NCBI GenBank assembly: GCA_003268905.1
Contig: QLTU01000018.1
Span: 1-64,000, forward strand
Length of the DNA: 64,000 nucleotides
Direction of reading: 5' to 3'
Source of the DNA: Acidovorax defluvii
Lineage (GTDB): Bacteria > Pseudomonadota > Gammaproteobacteria > Burkholderiales > Burkholderiaceae_C
The notes below the pieces were generated by a model that made no database searches, had not been told where the DNA came from, and saw only the letters and a list, made by a program, of their open reading frames with translations. This document shows, piece after piece, positions 28,410 through 37,294 of this stretch; within the stretch, counting starts at the first letter, position 1; each line of letters opens with the position of its first letter. Position numbers and translations under genes: made by a program.

Positions 28410-29339
28410 ATGGCATTCTTTCTTGAAACACTGATTGGCGGCCTCATGGCCGGCATGCTCTATTCGCTGGTGGCCCTCGGCTTCGTGCTGATCTACAAGG
28501 CCTCGGGCGTTTTCAACTTCGCGCAAGGAGCGATGGTGCTGTTCGCAGCGCTGGCCATGGCCCGGTTTGCCGAGTGGATTCCCCAATGGACCGGCATCGA
28601 CAACATGATCGTTGCCAACCTGCTGGCCTTCGTGATCGCGGGCATCTGCATGTTTGCAGTGGCCTGGCTCATTGAGCGCCTGGTGCTGCGCCACCTGGTC
28701 AACCAGGAAGGCGCCACGCTGCTCATGGCGACGCTGGGCATCACCTACTTTCTTGAAGGCCTGGGCCAGACGTTTTTTGGCAGCGACATCTACAAGATCG
28801 ACGTCGGCATGCCCAAGGAGCCCGTGTTCCTGCTCGAATCGATGTTCGAGGGCGGTGTGCTGGTGAACAAGGAAGACGTGATCGCCGCCGGCATTGCGGC
28901 CGCGCTGGTGGTGATATTGAGCATCTTCTTCCAGAAGACCAAGACCGGCCGCGCCCTGCGCGCCGTGGCCGACGACCACCAGGCGGCGCAATCCATCGGC
29001 ATTCCGCTCAACCGCATCTGGGTCATCGTCTGGTGTGTGGCGGGTGTCGTGGCCCTGGTGGCCGGGATGATCTGGGGCTCCAAGCTGGGTGTGCAGTTCT
29101 CGCTGACCACCGTGGCGCTGCGCGCCCTGCCGGTGGTGATTTTGGGCGGCCTGACCTCGGTGCCCGGCGCCATCATCGGCGGCCTGATCATCGGTGTGGG
29201 CGAGAAGCTCTCCGAGGTGTACCTGGGCCCGTTCGTGGGCGGTGGCATCGAAATCTGGTTTGCCTATGTGCTGGCCCTGGTGTTCCTGCTGTTCCGCCCG
29301 CAAGGTCTGTTCGGCGAGAAGATCATCGATCGCGTATGA
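28410..29339 (+). CDS. Liv-type ABC transporter permease (LivH class)
   Basis: An inner-membrane permease of 309 residues with about eight hydrophobic helices. Family landmarks are GGLMAGMLYSLVALGFVLIY at the N-terminus, ASGVFNFAQGAMVLF, the EAA-like cytoplasmic loop TKTGRALRAVADDHQAAQSI and ILGGLTSVPGAIIGGL near the end. I take the ATG at 28410 because earlier in-frame sequence derives from the GC-rich repeat. The stop codon lies within a perfect inverted repeat. Confidence 0.93.
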   Translation: MAFFLETLIGGLMAGMLYSLVALGFVLIYKASGVFNFAQGAMVLFAALAMARFAEWIPQWTGIDNMIVANLLAFVIAGICMFAVAWLIERLVLRHLVNQEGATLLMATLGITYFLEGLGQTFFGSDIYKIDVGMPKEPVFLLESMFEGGVLVNKEDVIAAGIAAALVVILSIFFQKTKTGRALRAVADDHQAAQSIGIPLNRIWVIVWCVAGVVALVAGMIWGSKLGVQFSLTTVALRALPVVILGGLTSVPGAIIGGLIIGVGEKLSEVYLGPFVGGGIEIWFAYVLALVFLLFRPQGLFGEKIIDRV

Positions 29340-29427
29340 CATACGCGATCAACCCGCAGGGTTCTTCGCCGCAGGCGAAGAATGATCTTCCGGCGAGGGC
29401 ACGCAGTGCCCGCAGCCAAAAGATCAT
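29328..29427 (+). repeat. Cluster of three hairpins between permease genes
   Basis: First, GATCGCGTATG and CATACGCGATC form a perfect 11-bp inverted repeat (29328-29350) around the livH-type stop codon. Second, TTCTTCGCC-GCA-GGCGAAGAA (29362-29382). Third, ATGATCTT (29382) and AAGATCAT (29420-29427) enclose GGGCAC-GCA-GTGCCC (29397-29411). Together they fill the 118-base gap; no T tract follows, so these are not classical terminators. Confidence 0.75.
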
Positions 29428-29457
29428 CGCCCTTGGTTGAAAGTTTAGGAGTAAATA

Positions 29458-30534
29458 ATGTTCTACCGCGAAAACGGCCAGTTCAAGACCAGCTACCGGG
29501 CGGACCAGCAGGTCTTCCCGATCGCACAGGACCGCATCGCCATTGCCCTGCTGCTGGCGGTGGCCTTCCTGGTGGTGCCCATGCTGGCCACCGATTATTT
29601 TTACCGCGCCATCCTGATTCCGCTGGTCATCATGTCGATGGCGGCCCTGGGCGTGAACATCCTTGTGGGCTACTGTGGCCAGATCTCGCTGGGTTCGGGC
29701 GCCTTCATGGCCGTGGGCGCTTACGGGGCCTTCAACTTCTTCGTGCGTTTCCCCGGCATGCCCTTGATTCCAGCGCTGATCCTGGGCGGACTGTGCGCCA
29801 CGTTCTTCGGCATCCTGTTCGGCCTGCCCAGCCTGCGCGTCAAGGGCCTATACCTCGCGGTGGCCACGCTGGCCGCGCAGTTCTTCAGCGACTGGATGTT
29901 CCTGCGCATCAAGTGGTTCACCAACAATTCCGATTCGGGCTCGGTGTCGGTGAACAACCTGCAGGTCTTTGGCATACCCATCGACAGCGCCATGAGCAAG
30001 TACATCTTCTGCCTGGCGCTGCTGGTGGTGGTGGCCATGCTGGCAAAGAACCTGGTGCGCGGCGCCATCGGCCGTGAATGGATGGCCATTCGCGACATGG
30101 ACGTGGCTGCTGCGGTGATCGGCATCCGCCCCATGTATGCCAAGCTCAGCGCGTTCGCGGTCAGCTCCTTCATTGTCGGCATGGCCGGTGCACTGTGGGC
30201 CTTCGTGCACCTGAGCTCGTGGGAGCCGGCAGCGTTTTCTGTCGAAATCTCGTTCCGCCTGCTGTTCATGGTGATCATCGGCGGCATGGGTTCCATCATG
30301 GGCGCGTTCTTTGGCGCTGCCTTCATCGTGGTACTGCCCATTTTCCTGAACCAGTTTCTCCCGGCACTGGCCTCAACGTTTGGATTTGACATTTCCACGG
30401 CGGCGGTGTCGCACGCCGAATTGATGATTTTTGGCGCCCTGATCGTCTGGTTCCTGATTGTCGAACCCCATGGACTGGCAAAGCTGTGGTCCATCGGCAA
30501 GCAGAAGATGCGCCTGTGGCCGTTCCCACACTGA
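29458..30534 (+). CDS. Liv-type ABC transporter permease (LivM class)
   Basis: Second inner-membrane permease, 358 residues, about ten hydrophobic helices. LivM features are ALGVNILVGYCGQISLGSGA, GLPSLRVKGLYLAVATLAAQ, the coupling loop AIGREWMAIRDMDVAAAVIG and VIIGGMGSIMGAFFGAAFIV. A TAGGAG ribosome site precedes the ATG. It forms the channel with the LivH-class subunit. Confidence 0.93.
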   Translation: MFYRENGQFKTSYRADQQVFPIAQDRIAIALLLAVAFLVVPMLATDYFYRAILIPLVIMSMAALGVNILVGYCGQISLGSGAFMAVGAYGAFNFFVRFPGMPLIPALILGGLCATFFGILFGLPSLRVKGLYLAVATLAAQFFSDWMFLRIKWFTNNSDSGSVSVNNLQVFGIPIDSAMSKYIFCLALLVVVAMLAKNLVRGAIGREWMAIRDMDVAAAVIGIRPMYAKLSAFAVSSFIVGMAGALWAFVHLSSWEPAAFSVEISFRLLFMVIIGGMGSIMGAFFGAAFIVVLPIFLNQFLPALASTFGFDISTAAVSHAELMIFGALIVWFLIVEPHGLAKLWSIGKQKMRLWPFPH

Positions 30535-30656
30535 TACCCGCCACTGCAGGAAACCACTTACACGCAATTCCGGATACCGGCAGCCCTGATGGGCGCGTCC
30601 ACTACCCATTTCGCATTTCCCCCGCGCTTCAATACTTTCATTCAAAGGAGACATCC

Positions 30657-31985
30657 ATGAAGCTTTCGAAACTTGTGATTGCCGCAGCCGCCGTGGCCGC
30701 CTGTGCATCGTCGCTGAGCACCAGCGCTTTCGCACAGGCCAAGGAGCAGTTCTTCCCGCTCCTGTCCTACCGCACCGGCCCCTACGCGCCCAACGGCACG
30801 CCCTGGGCCAACGGCAAGCAGGACTACATCAAGATGATCAACGCCCGCGATGGCGGCATCAACGGAGTGAAGATCGCCTTTGAAGAGTGCGAAACCGGCT
30901 ATGCGACCGACCGTGGTGTGGAATGCTACGAGCGCCTCAAGAGCCGCCCGGGCGTCGCCATGTTCGATCCGCAATCGACCGGTATCACCTTCGCCCTGAC
31001 CGAAAAAGCCCCTGCCGACAAGATCCCGCTGATGACGCTGGGCTATGGCCTGTCGGTTTCGCAGGACGGCATGGCATTCAAGTGGAACTTCCCGCTGATG
31101 GGCAGCTATTGGACGGGCGCCGACATTTTGCTGCAGCACATTGGCAAGGGCCTGGGCGGCATGGACAAGCTCAAGGGCAAGAAAGTCACCCTCGTGTACC
31201 ACGACAGTCCGTTCGGCAAAGAGCCCATCCCGCTGATGCAGGAACGCGCCAAGATGCACGGCTTCGAGCTGCAGATGCTGCCTGTGACTGCCCCTGGCGT
31301 CGAACAGAAGGCCACCTGGCTGCAGGTGCGCCAGAGCCGCCCCGACTACGTGCTGCTCTGGGGCTGGGGTGTGATGAACTCCACCGCCCTGAAGGAAGCC
31401 CAGGCGACGGGTTACCCACGCGAGAAGATGTATGGCGTGTGGTGGGCCGGTGCTGAACCCGATGTGCGCGACGTGGGCGAAGGTGCCAAGGGTTACCACG
31501 CACTGGCGCTCAATGGCTCGGGACAGCAGCCCAAGGTGATCCAGGACATCCTCAAGAACGTGCACGACAAGGGTCAGGGCACGGGTCCCAAGGACGAAGT
31601 GGGCTCGGTGCTGTACACCCGTGGCGTGATCATCCAGATGCTGAGCATCGAAGCCGTGCGCCGCGCGCAGGAACGCTTCGGCAAAGGCAAGGTCATGACC
31701 GGCGAACAAGTGCGCTGGGGCATGGAAAACCTGGCCCTCGACCAGAAGAAGCTGGACGCCCTGGGCTTCAACAACGTCATGCGCCCCATCTCCACCAGCT
31801 GCGCCGACCACATGGGTTCGACCTGGGCCCGGGTGCAAACCTGGGACGGAAAGAAGTGGGACGTTGGTGCCGACTGGTACCAGGCGGACGAGCAGATCCT
31901 CAAGCCCATGGTCAAGGCTGGCTCTGAGAAGTATCTGGCCGACAAGAAGATGACGCGCCGCGATGCGGCGGACTGCCAGTCTTGA
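30657..31985 (+). CDS. ABC transporter substrate-binding protein of the Liv-type cassette
   Basis: A periplasmic binding protein of 442 residues, larger than classical LivK. The signal peptide ends LSTSAFAQ. The mature protein opens AKEQFFPLLSYRTGPYAPNG and includes INARDGGINGVKIAFEECET, VTLVYHDSPFGKEPIPLMQE and a C-terminal Cys pair region (ISTSCADHMGS and RRDAADCQS). This class is regularly encoded with CoA ligases and may bind aromatic or other carboxylates rather than amino acids (inference). Strong AAAGGAG site before the ATG. Presumed main receptor for the importer. Confidence 0.9.
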   Translation: MKLSKLVIAAAAVAACASSLSTSAFAQAKEQFFPLLSYRTGPYAPNGTPWANGKQDYIKMINARDGGINGVKIAFEECETGYATDRGVECYERLKSRPGVAMFDPQSTGITFALTEKAPADKIPLMTLGYGLSVSQDGMAFKWNFPLMGSYWTGADILLQHIGKGLGGMDKLKGKKVTLVYHDSPFGKEPIPLMQERAKMHGFELQMLPVTAPGVEQKATWLQVRQSRPDYVLLWGWGVMNSTALKEAQATGYPREKMYGVWWAGAEPDVRDVGEGAKGYHALALNGSGQQPKVIQDILKNVHDKGQGTGPKDEVGSVLYTRGVIIQMLSIEAVRRAQERFGKGKVMTGEQVRWGMENLALDQKKLDALGFNNVMRPISTSCADHMGSTWARVQTWDGKKWDVGADWYQADEQILKPMVKAGSEKYLADKKMTRRDAADCQS

Positions 31986-32003
31986 TTCGGTTCATCCCCC
32001 TGA

Positions 32004-32061
32004 GGCGCTTTCGCGCCTTCCCCCTTCTCTCGAATCGCTGCGCGATTCGGGAAGGGGGACG
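32004..32061 (+). repeat. Hairpin repeat after the binding-protein gene
   Basis: AGGCGC-TTT-CGCGCCT and then CCCCCTTC...GAAGGGGG enclosing CGAATCG-CTG-CGCGATTCG (32020-32060). A long stable stem lies 20-75 bases after the stop codon; such a structure can protect the abundant binding-protein mRNA and lower read-through into livF. Confidence 0.65.
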
Positions 32062-32156
32062 CCACCGGCGCGGCGGGGCGGCCCTTGCGCGGTGGCCCTG
32101 GCCTGAGCCGCGCCAGATCAACGGCTGACTACGAAGCGGTTGCCCTCGGGCAGCCG

Positions 32157-32198
32157 CCAATTGAAAGGGCTGGCATTGCCGCCAACCCTTTCGATTGG
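32157..32198 (+). repeat. Inverted repeat just before the livF-type gene
   Basis: CCAATTGAAAGGG (32157-32169) and CCCTTTCGATTGG (32186-32198) pair with one wobble, and TGGC/GCCA extends the stem inward. It ends 19 bases before the ATG, close enough to influence translation start. Confidence 0.65.
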
Positions 32199-32216
32199 CA
32201 AAGCGAAGGCAACACA

Positions 32217-33026
32217 ATGGACTCCAAAAACATCGTTCTGAACGTCAACGGCATCGAGGTCATATACAACCACGTGATCCTCGTGCTCAAGGGTGTCTCG
32301 CTGCAGGTGCCCGAGGGCAGCATCGTCGCCATCCTGGGCGGCAATGGCGCCGGCAAGACCACCACGTTGCGCGCCGTCTCCAACCTGCTCAAGGGTGAAC
32401 GGGGCGAGGTCACCAAGGGCAATATCGATCTGCGCGGCGAGCGCATCGAGAACCTCTCCCCCGCCGATCTGGTCAAGCGCGGCGTGGTGCAGGTGATGGA
32501 AGGGCGTCATTGCTTTGCCCACCTCACCATCGAGGAAAACCTGCTCACCGGCTCCTACACGCGGTCGAGCAAGGCCGAGATCGCTGCCAACCTGGAAAAG
32601 GTCTACAACTATTTTCCGCGCCTCAAGACGCGCCGCACCTCGCAGGCGGCCTACACCTCAGGGGGCGAGCAGCAGATGTGTGCCATTGGCCGCGCCCTGA
32701 TGACCAACCCCAGCATGGTGCTGCTCGACGAGCCGTCCATGGGCCTGGCGCCCCAGATCGTGGAAGAGGTGTTCAACATCGTCAAGGACCTGAACACCAA
32801 GGAGAAAGTGACCTTTCTTCTGGCCGAGCAGAACACCAACATGGCACTGAAGTACTCCGACTACGGCTACATCATGGAATCGGGCCGCATTGTGATGGAC
32901 GGTCCATCCTCCGACCTCGCCAGCAACGAAGACGTGAAGGAGTTCTACCTGGGCGTGGGCGGTGGTGAGCGCAAGAGCTTCAAGGACGTCAAGAGCTACA
33001 AGCGCCGCAAGCGCTGGTTGGCTTAA
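32217..33026 (+). CDS. Liv-type ABC transporter ATPase (LivF class)
   Basis: Second ATPase of the importer, 269 residues. Walker A is LGGNGAGKTTTLRAVSNLLK, the Q-loop region VVQVMEGRHCFAHLTIEENL is typical of LivF, the signature is YTSGGEQQMCAIGRAL, and Walker B is MVLLDEPSMGLAPQIVEEVF. The C-terminal tail is unusually basic (SFKDVKSYKRRKRWLA). The in-frame upstream extension from 32085 runs through repeat DNA and is not used. Confidence 0.93.
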   Translation: MDSKNIVLNVNGIEVIYNHVILVLKGVSLQVPEGSIVAILGGNGAGKTTTLRAVSNLLKGERGEVTKGNIDLRGERIENLSPADLVKRGVVQVMEGRHCFAHLTIEENLLTGSYTRSSKAEIAANLEKVYNYFPRLKTRRTSQAAYTSGGEQQMCAIGRALMTNPSMVLLDEPSMGLAPQIVEEVFNIVKDLNTKEKVTFLLAEQNTNMALKYSDYGYIMESGRIVMDGPSSDLASNEDVKEFYLGVGGGERKSFKDVKSYKRRKRWLA

Positions 33027-33039
33027 GGAGCCCTCTGTG

Positions 33040-33106
33040 GCACTGCGCGCCTTCCCCCTCAGGGGGACGCACCCGGTGGCCTGGCAAAGCCAGTTCCACG
33101 GGTGCG
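33040..33106 (+). repeat. GC-rich hairpin repeat after the livF-type gene
   Basis: CCCCCTCAGGGGG (33050-33066), then CGCACCCGGTGGCCTGGC-AAA-GCCAGTTCCACGGGTGCG (33068-33106, imperfect long stem). Same repeat style as in the livG-livH gap. Confidence 0.6.
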
Positions 33107-33182
33107 CTGGCGATCGCCGCGCCGGGATTCAAGGCAGCGCCCTTTGTTGATCTCAGTTCAAAACGTTTTCGCTCTTAATTTG

Positions 33183-33233
33183 ATAGCTGCTTGCGCTTTA
33201 TAGATAAGCGCTAGAGGCATTTTTGACTCAAAC
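33183..33233 (+). repeat. Palindromic repeat, copy 6
   Basis: ATAGCTGCTTGCGCTTTATA then GATAAGCGCTAGAGGCATTT and the ACTCAAA end. A near-consensus copy, 20 bases before the start of the PaaK-like ligase gene, so it lies in the 5' untranslated region of that gene or between two transcripts. Confidence 0.85.
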
Positions 33234-33253
33234 CTACCCAAAGGAACCCAGGC

Positions 33254-34501
33254 ATGAGCACGTTCTATGACGCCTTGGAAACGCGCAGCCCAGCAGAGCG
33301 TGAAGCGGCGCTGATGGCGGCGCTGCCGCAGCAAATCGCCCATGCCCAGAAGGCATCGCCCGCATTTGCCAGCATTCTGGCGGGGGTGGATGCCGGGTCC
33401 GTCACCAGCCGCGAGGCGCTGGCTGCGCTGCCGGTCACACGCAAGCACGAGCTGCTGGAGCGCCAGCAGGCTGGCCGCGCCACCAACGTGTTTGGCGGCT
33501 TCAGCGCGCTGGGCTTTGGGCCGGGCATGACGCGCGTGTTTGCCAGCCCTGGAACCATCTACGAGCCCGAGGGCACGCGGCCCGATTACTGGCGCATGGC
33601 GCGGGCCATCCACGCTGCAGGCTTTCGGCCCGGCGAGTTGATACACAACAGCTTCAGCTACCACTTCGTGCCCGCAGGCTCCATGATGGAAACCGGCGCG
33701 CATGCGCTGGGCTGCACGGTCTTCCCCGGCGGCACGGGCCAGACCGAGCAGCAGGTGCTGGCCATGGCCGAACTGCAGCCTGCGGGCTACATCGGCACGC
33801 CCAGCTTCCTCAAAATCATTATCGAGAAAGCTGCTGAGCTGGGCGTGCCCCTGCCGAGCGTGAAAAAGGCCCTGGTCTCTGGCGAGGCGTTTCCACCCAG
33901 CCTGCGCGACTGGTTCGCCGACCGCGGCATCGCCGGCTACCAGTGCTACGCCACGGCCGATCTGGGGCTGATTGCCTATGAGACCACGGCACGCGAAGGC
34001 CTGGTGCTGGACGAAGGGGTGATCGTCGAGATCGTGCGCCCCGGTACGGGAGATCCGGTGCCGGAGGGCGAGGTGGGGGAAGTCGTGGTGACCACCCTGA
34101 ACCCCGACTACCCGCTGATCCGTTTTGGCACCGGCGACCTGTCTGCCGTAATGCCCGGCATGTGCCCCACCGGCCGCACCAACACGCGCATCAAGGGCTG
34201 GATGGGGCGTGCCGACCAGACCACCAAGGTGCGGGGCATGTTCGTGCACCCGGGCCAGGTTGCCGACATTGCCCGGCGGTTTCCACAGGTGCTGCGGGCC
34301 AGGCTGGTGGTCAGCGGCGAAATGGCCAACGACGAGATGGTGCTGCAGGTCGAGACGCACGAAACCGCCGAGGGCCTGGCGCAACAGCTGGCCGAGGTCA
34401 CCCGCGAAGTGACCAAGCTGCGCAGCGAAGTGCAAATGGTGGCCCCAGGCTCCCTGCCCAACGACGGCCGCGTCATTGAAGACGCACGCAGCTATCGCTG
34501 A
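33254..34501 (+). CDS. PaaK-like CoA ligase family protein
   Basis: The product has 415 residues and resembles phenylacetate-CoA ligases: VFPGGTGQTEQQVLAMAELQ, PAGYIGTPSFLKIIIEKAAE, KKALVSGEAFPPSLRDWF, YATADLGLIAYET and a C-terminal GRADQTTKVRGMFVHPGQVA. The usual Ser/Thr/Gly-rich P-loop (SSGTTGKP in PaaK) is replaced by FASPGTIYEPEG, so its adenylation chemistry may differ or it may use another nucleotide-binding mode. The strong context is the upstream importer and CoA ligase. An AAAGGAA site precedes the ATG. Confidence 0.82.
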   Translation: MSTFYDALETRSPAEREAALMAALPQQIAHAQKASPAFASILAGVDAGSVTSREALAALPVTRKHELLERQQAGRATNVFGGFSALGFGPGMTRVFASPGTIYEPEGTRPDYWRMARAIHAAGFRPGELIHNSFSYHFVPAGSMMETGAHALGCTVFPGGTGQTEQQVLAMAELQPAGYIGTPSFLKIIIEKAAELGVPLPSVKKALVSGEAFPPSLRDWFADRGIAGYQCYATADLGLIAYETTAREGLVLDEGVIVEIVRPGTGDPVPEGEVGEVVVTTLNPDYPLIRFGTGDLSAVMPGMCPTGRTNTRIKGWMGRADQTTKVRGMFVHPGQVADIARRFPQVLRARLVVSGEMANDEMVLQVETHETAEGLAQQLAEVTREVTKLRSEVQMVAPGSLPNDGRVIEDARSYR

Positions 34502-34613
34502 AATGCCACACCGGGGCTGGCGCGGTTTGCTCCAGTGCAAAAACCCGGTGGTGGATCGCGCGCAGGGAGTGCAAAGTTTGCCTAGCGTTTACCCTGATTT
34601 TGCTATTTTATTG

Positions 34614-34665
34614 ATAGCATAATGCGCTTACCACATAAGCGCTAGGTGGTGATATTAATAAAATT
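34614..34665 (+). repeat. Palindromic repeat, copy 7
   Basis: ATAGCATAATGCGCTTACCA then CATAAGCGCTAGGTGGTGAT, in the 250-base gap before the first TctC gene. It is preceded by TGCTAT...ATAGCA, an extra small inverted repeat. Confidence 0.75.
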
Positions 34666-34751
34666 CATCCCTGACAAGCGCTAAGTGATTTCCTCAATAC
34701 ACCCCTTGGGAGGGCTCGCTATCATGGCGCGTCCAAGTACAGGAGCCTTTC

Positions 34752-35738
34752 ATGAAAAAAATGCCGAAACTCGCACTGATTGCCATCGCTGCGGCCGCCT
34801 CGCTGGGTGCCCACGCCCAGGATTACCCCGCCAAGGACAAGACCGTCACTCTGGTGGTGCCCTTCACTGCAGGCGGCCCTACGGACCGCGTAGCGCGTGA
34901 CCTGGCCGAAGCCTTGCGCAAGCCGCTGGGCGTTACCGTGGTCGTGGACAACACGGCAGGTGCAGGCAGCTCGATCGGTGCAGCCCGCGTGGCCCGCGCC
35001 ACCCCCGATGGCTACACCCTGCTGCTCAACCACATCGGCATGTCCACCATGCCTGCGCTGTATCGCAAGCTGTCGTTCAGCGTGCCCAACGATTTCGAAT
35101 ACCTGGGCATGGTCAACGATGTACCCATGACCCTGATCGCACGGCCCAACATCCCTGCGAACAACATGAAGGAGCTCACCGGCTGGATCGCCCAGAACAA
35201 GGGCAAGATCAATCTGGGCAATGCAGGCCTGGGCGCTGCGTCCCACCTGTGCGGCCTGATGTTCCAGAACGCAATGCAGGTCGAAATGACCACGGTGCCC
35301 TACAAGGGCACGGCGCCCGCCATCACCGACCTGATTGGCGGCCAGATCGACCTGCTGTGCGATCAGACCACCAACACCACTTCGCAGATTGAAGGCAAGA
35401 AGGTCAAGGCCTTTGCCGTGACCACCTCCAAGCGACTCACCACCCCCGCACTCAAGGACCTGCCCACGCTGGCCGAATCGGGGCTGAAGAACTTTGAAGT
35501 GACCATCTGGCACGGCCTGTATGCACCCAAGGGCACGCCAGCGGCCATCGTGACCAAGATCAACGATGCCCTCAAGCTTGCCTTGAAAGACCCCGAATTC
35601 ATCAAGAAGCAGGAGGGTCTGGGCGCCGTGGTGGTAACGGACAAGCGCATCGAGCCCGCAGAGCACAAGAAGTTTGTTCAGGCTGAAATCGACAAGTGGG
35701 GCGCCGTCATCAAGGGCGCTGGCACCTACGCCGACTGA
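34752..35738 (+). CDS. Tripartite tricarboxylate transporter binding protein (TctC/Bug)
   Basis: A 328-residue periplasmic binding protein. Signal peptide ends LGAHAQDYPAK. Family marks: VTLVVPFTAGGPTDRVARDL, the VVVDNTAGAGSSIGAARVAR stretch and ATPDGYTLLLNHIG, then FEVTIWHGLYAPKGTPAAIV near the C-terminus. Bug proteins bind carboxylates or related small molecules; Burkholderiales carry dozens as orphans. No TctAB permease is adjacent. An AGGAGCC site precedes the ATG, and a strong terminator follows. Confidence 0.92.
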   Translation: MKKMPKLALIAIAAAASLGAHAQDYPAKDKTVTLVVPFTAGGPTDRVARDLAEALRKPLGVTVVVDNTAGAGSSIGAARVARATPDGYTLLLNHIGMSTMPALYRKLSFSVPNDFEYLGMVNDVPMTLIARPNIPANNMKELTGWIAQNKGKINLGNAGLGAASHLCGLMFQNAMQVEMTTVPYKGTAPAITDLIGGQIDLLCDQTTNTTSQIEGKKVKAFAVTTSKRLTTPALKDLPTLAESGLKNFEVTIWHGLYAPKGTPAAIVTKINDALKLALKDPEFIKKQEGLGAVVVTDKRIEPAEHKKFVQAEIDKWGAVIKGAGTYAD

Positions 35739-35768
35739 GCCCCAGCGGTTTTCCACCGCGCCGCTGTC

Positions 35769-35803
35769 AGCCGCCTGCCCTCTGGGGCCAGGCGGCTTTT
35801 TTC
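35769..35803 (+). terminator. Rho-independent terminator after the first TctC gene
   Basis: AGCCGCCTG and CAGGCGGCT form a 9-bp stem over an 11-base loop, followed by TTTTTTC. It separates the two TctC genes. Confidence 0.85.
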
Positions 35804-35928
35804 ATGGGGAATGCCCGCAACACCACCGCCTGGGGCTGCGTGAGCACAGCAGTGTGCTTGGGGTTATCCACCTGCACCGCCCGGCACAGGGCGCGTAGAA
35901 CCAAGGGGTCTTCACAGAAAGGAACACC

Positions 35929-36954
35929 ATGACCCCACGCATCAACACCTTCCGTCGCCGCAGCCTTGCCACCGTGGCGGCTGTCACGTTCGGCTGCACA
36001 TTCGCGGTGCTGCCATCCGCGCATGCCCAGGGCGTTTGGCCCACCAAGCCGGTGCGCATCGTCGTGCCCTTTGCGCCCGGTGGCACTACCGACATCCTGG
36101 CGCGTGCGCTGGTGCCGGACCTTAGCCGTGCGTTTGGCCAGCAGTTCATCGTGGACAACCGGGCGGGCGCCGGAGGCAACGTGGGCGCAGAGATCGTGGC
36201 CCGGGCGCCCGGCGATGGCTACACCCTGCTGATGGGGACCGTGGGAACGCACGGAATCAACCGGGCCCTTTACGCCAAGCTGCCCTACGACCCCATCAAG
36301 GACTTTGCCCCGGTGACGCTGGTGGCTGCGGTGCCCAATGTAATGGTGATGAATGCCGACAAGGCCATGGCGTTGGGCGTGAAAAACGTGCAGGACTTCA
36401 TCCGCGTGGCCAAAGCCAGCCCGGGAAAGATGAACATGGCGTCCAGCGGCAACGGCACGTCCATCCATCTGGCGGGAGAACTGTTCAAGAGCATGACAGG
36501 TACCTACATGCTGCACCTGCCGTACCGAGGTTCAGGGCCGGCGCTGATGGACATGGTGGCGGGCAATGCCGATGTAATGTTTGACAACCTGCCATCGTCC
36601 ATGGCGCAGATCAAGGCAGGCAAGCTGACCGCGCTGGCGGTGACCAGTGGCGAGCGCTCTGCCGCGCTGCCCGACGTGCCCACGGTGGAGCAGGCTGGGG
36701 GCCCCGCGCTCAAGGGCTATGAGGCGAGTTCATGGTTTGGCCTGCTGGCGCCTGCAGGAACGCCACCCGACATCGTCAACCGCATTCAGCAGGAAGTGGC
36801 CAAGGCCCTGGCATCACCGGCCATGAAAGAGCGGCTGCTGGCGCAGGGGGCCATCCCCGGAGGCAACACCCCCGCCGAGTTCACCCGGCATATCGACAAT
36901 GAGCACCGCAAATGGGCGGGCGTGGTGAAAGCCTCGGGCGCAAAGGTCGATTGA
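35929..36954 (+). CDS. Tripartite tricarboxylate transporter binding protein (TctC/Bug), second
   Basis: A paralogue of 341 residues with a twin-arginine-like leader ([14 protein letters not shown]) ending SAHAQ. The family core is [40 protein letters not shown] and [16 protein letters not shown], and the C-terminal [20 protein letters not shown]. Orphan like its neighbour, with its own AAAGGAA ribosome site and a terminator before it, so it is separately transcribed. The ligand is unknown. Confidence 0.92.
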   Translation: MTPRINTFRRRSLATVAAVTFGCTFAVLPSAHAQGVWPTKPVRIVVPFAPGGTTDILARALVPDLSRAFGQQFIVDNRAGAGGNVGAEIVARAPGDGYTLLMGTVGTHGINRALYAKLPYDPIKDFAPVTLVAAVPNVMVMNADKAMALGVKNVQDFIRVAKASPGKMNMASSGNGTSIHLAGELFKSMTGTYMLHLPYRGSGPALMDMVAGNADVMFDNLPSSMAQIKAGKLTALAVTSGERSAALPDVPTVEQAGGPALKGYEASSWFGLLAPAGTPPDIVNRIQQEVAKALASPAMKERLLAQGAIPGGNTPAEFTRHIDNEHRKWAGVVKASGAKVD

Positions 36955-36979
36955 GGACTGCGCAAAACCAGGGGTCGCT

Positions 36980-37294
36980 TCAGGCGCCCCACACCACGTC
37001 GTGCTCTTGCGCCACAGAACGGCGCAGCATTTCAAGAAACGGCGCCGCGCGCTGGTGCAGGCGCACGGTGTCCGGGCGCTCGACGGCCTCATCGTCCGTC
37101 GGCTCCTGCGCATCGGTTAGCGCCTCGTCGGCCGCAACAGCGGCTTGCAGCGCAGCCATGGCCGCCGGAATCTGTGCGGCCGTGATGATGCCGGTGGGAC
37201 CGGGCGTCTTGCCGATAATCTGAAGGATCTGGCGCCCGTGGGGTTCGAGCATGATCAGATCGGGAGCGGAGCGGGACTTGAATTTGTAGAGCAT
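36980..37294 (-). CDS. DUF1840 protein
   Basis: A small acidic protein of 104 residues opening MLYKFKSRSAPDLIMLEPHG and containing ILQIIGKTPGPTGIITAAQI, the recognisable core of DUF1840, then a variable Ala/Asp/Glu-rich middle and RAAPFLEMLRRSVAQEHDVV. The family is found mainly in Beta- and Gammaproteobacteria and has no known function. Its start overlaps the end of the cfa gene by 40 bases on the same strand, so the two are probably co-transcribed and translationally coupled. Confidence 0.85.
   Translation of the reverse strand: MLYKFKSRSAPDLIMLEPHGRQILQIIGKTPGPTGIITAAQIPAAMAALQAAVAADEALTDAQEPTDDEAVERPDTVRLHQRAAPFLEMLRRSVAQEHDVVWGA

Noticed and set aside
25550-28456. A 968-codon open frame antisense to the CoA-ligase and ATPase genes
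   Set aside because: It is a shadow frame produced by high GC third-position bias. It is rich in His, Gly, Val and Ala without domain motifs, and the sense strand carries two clear enzymes.
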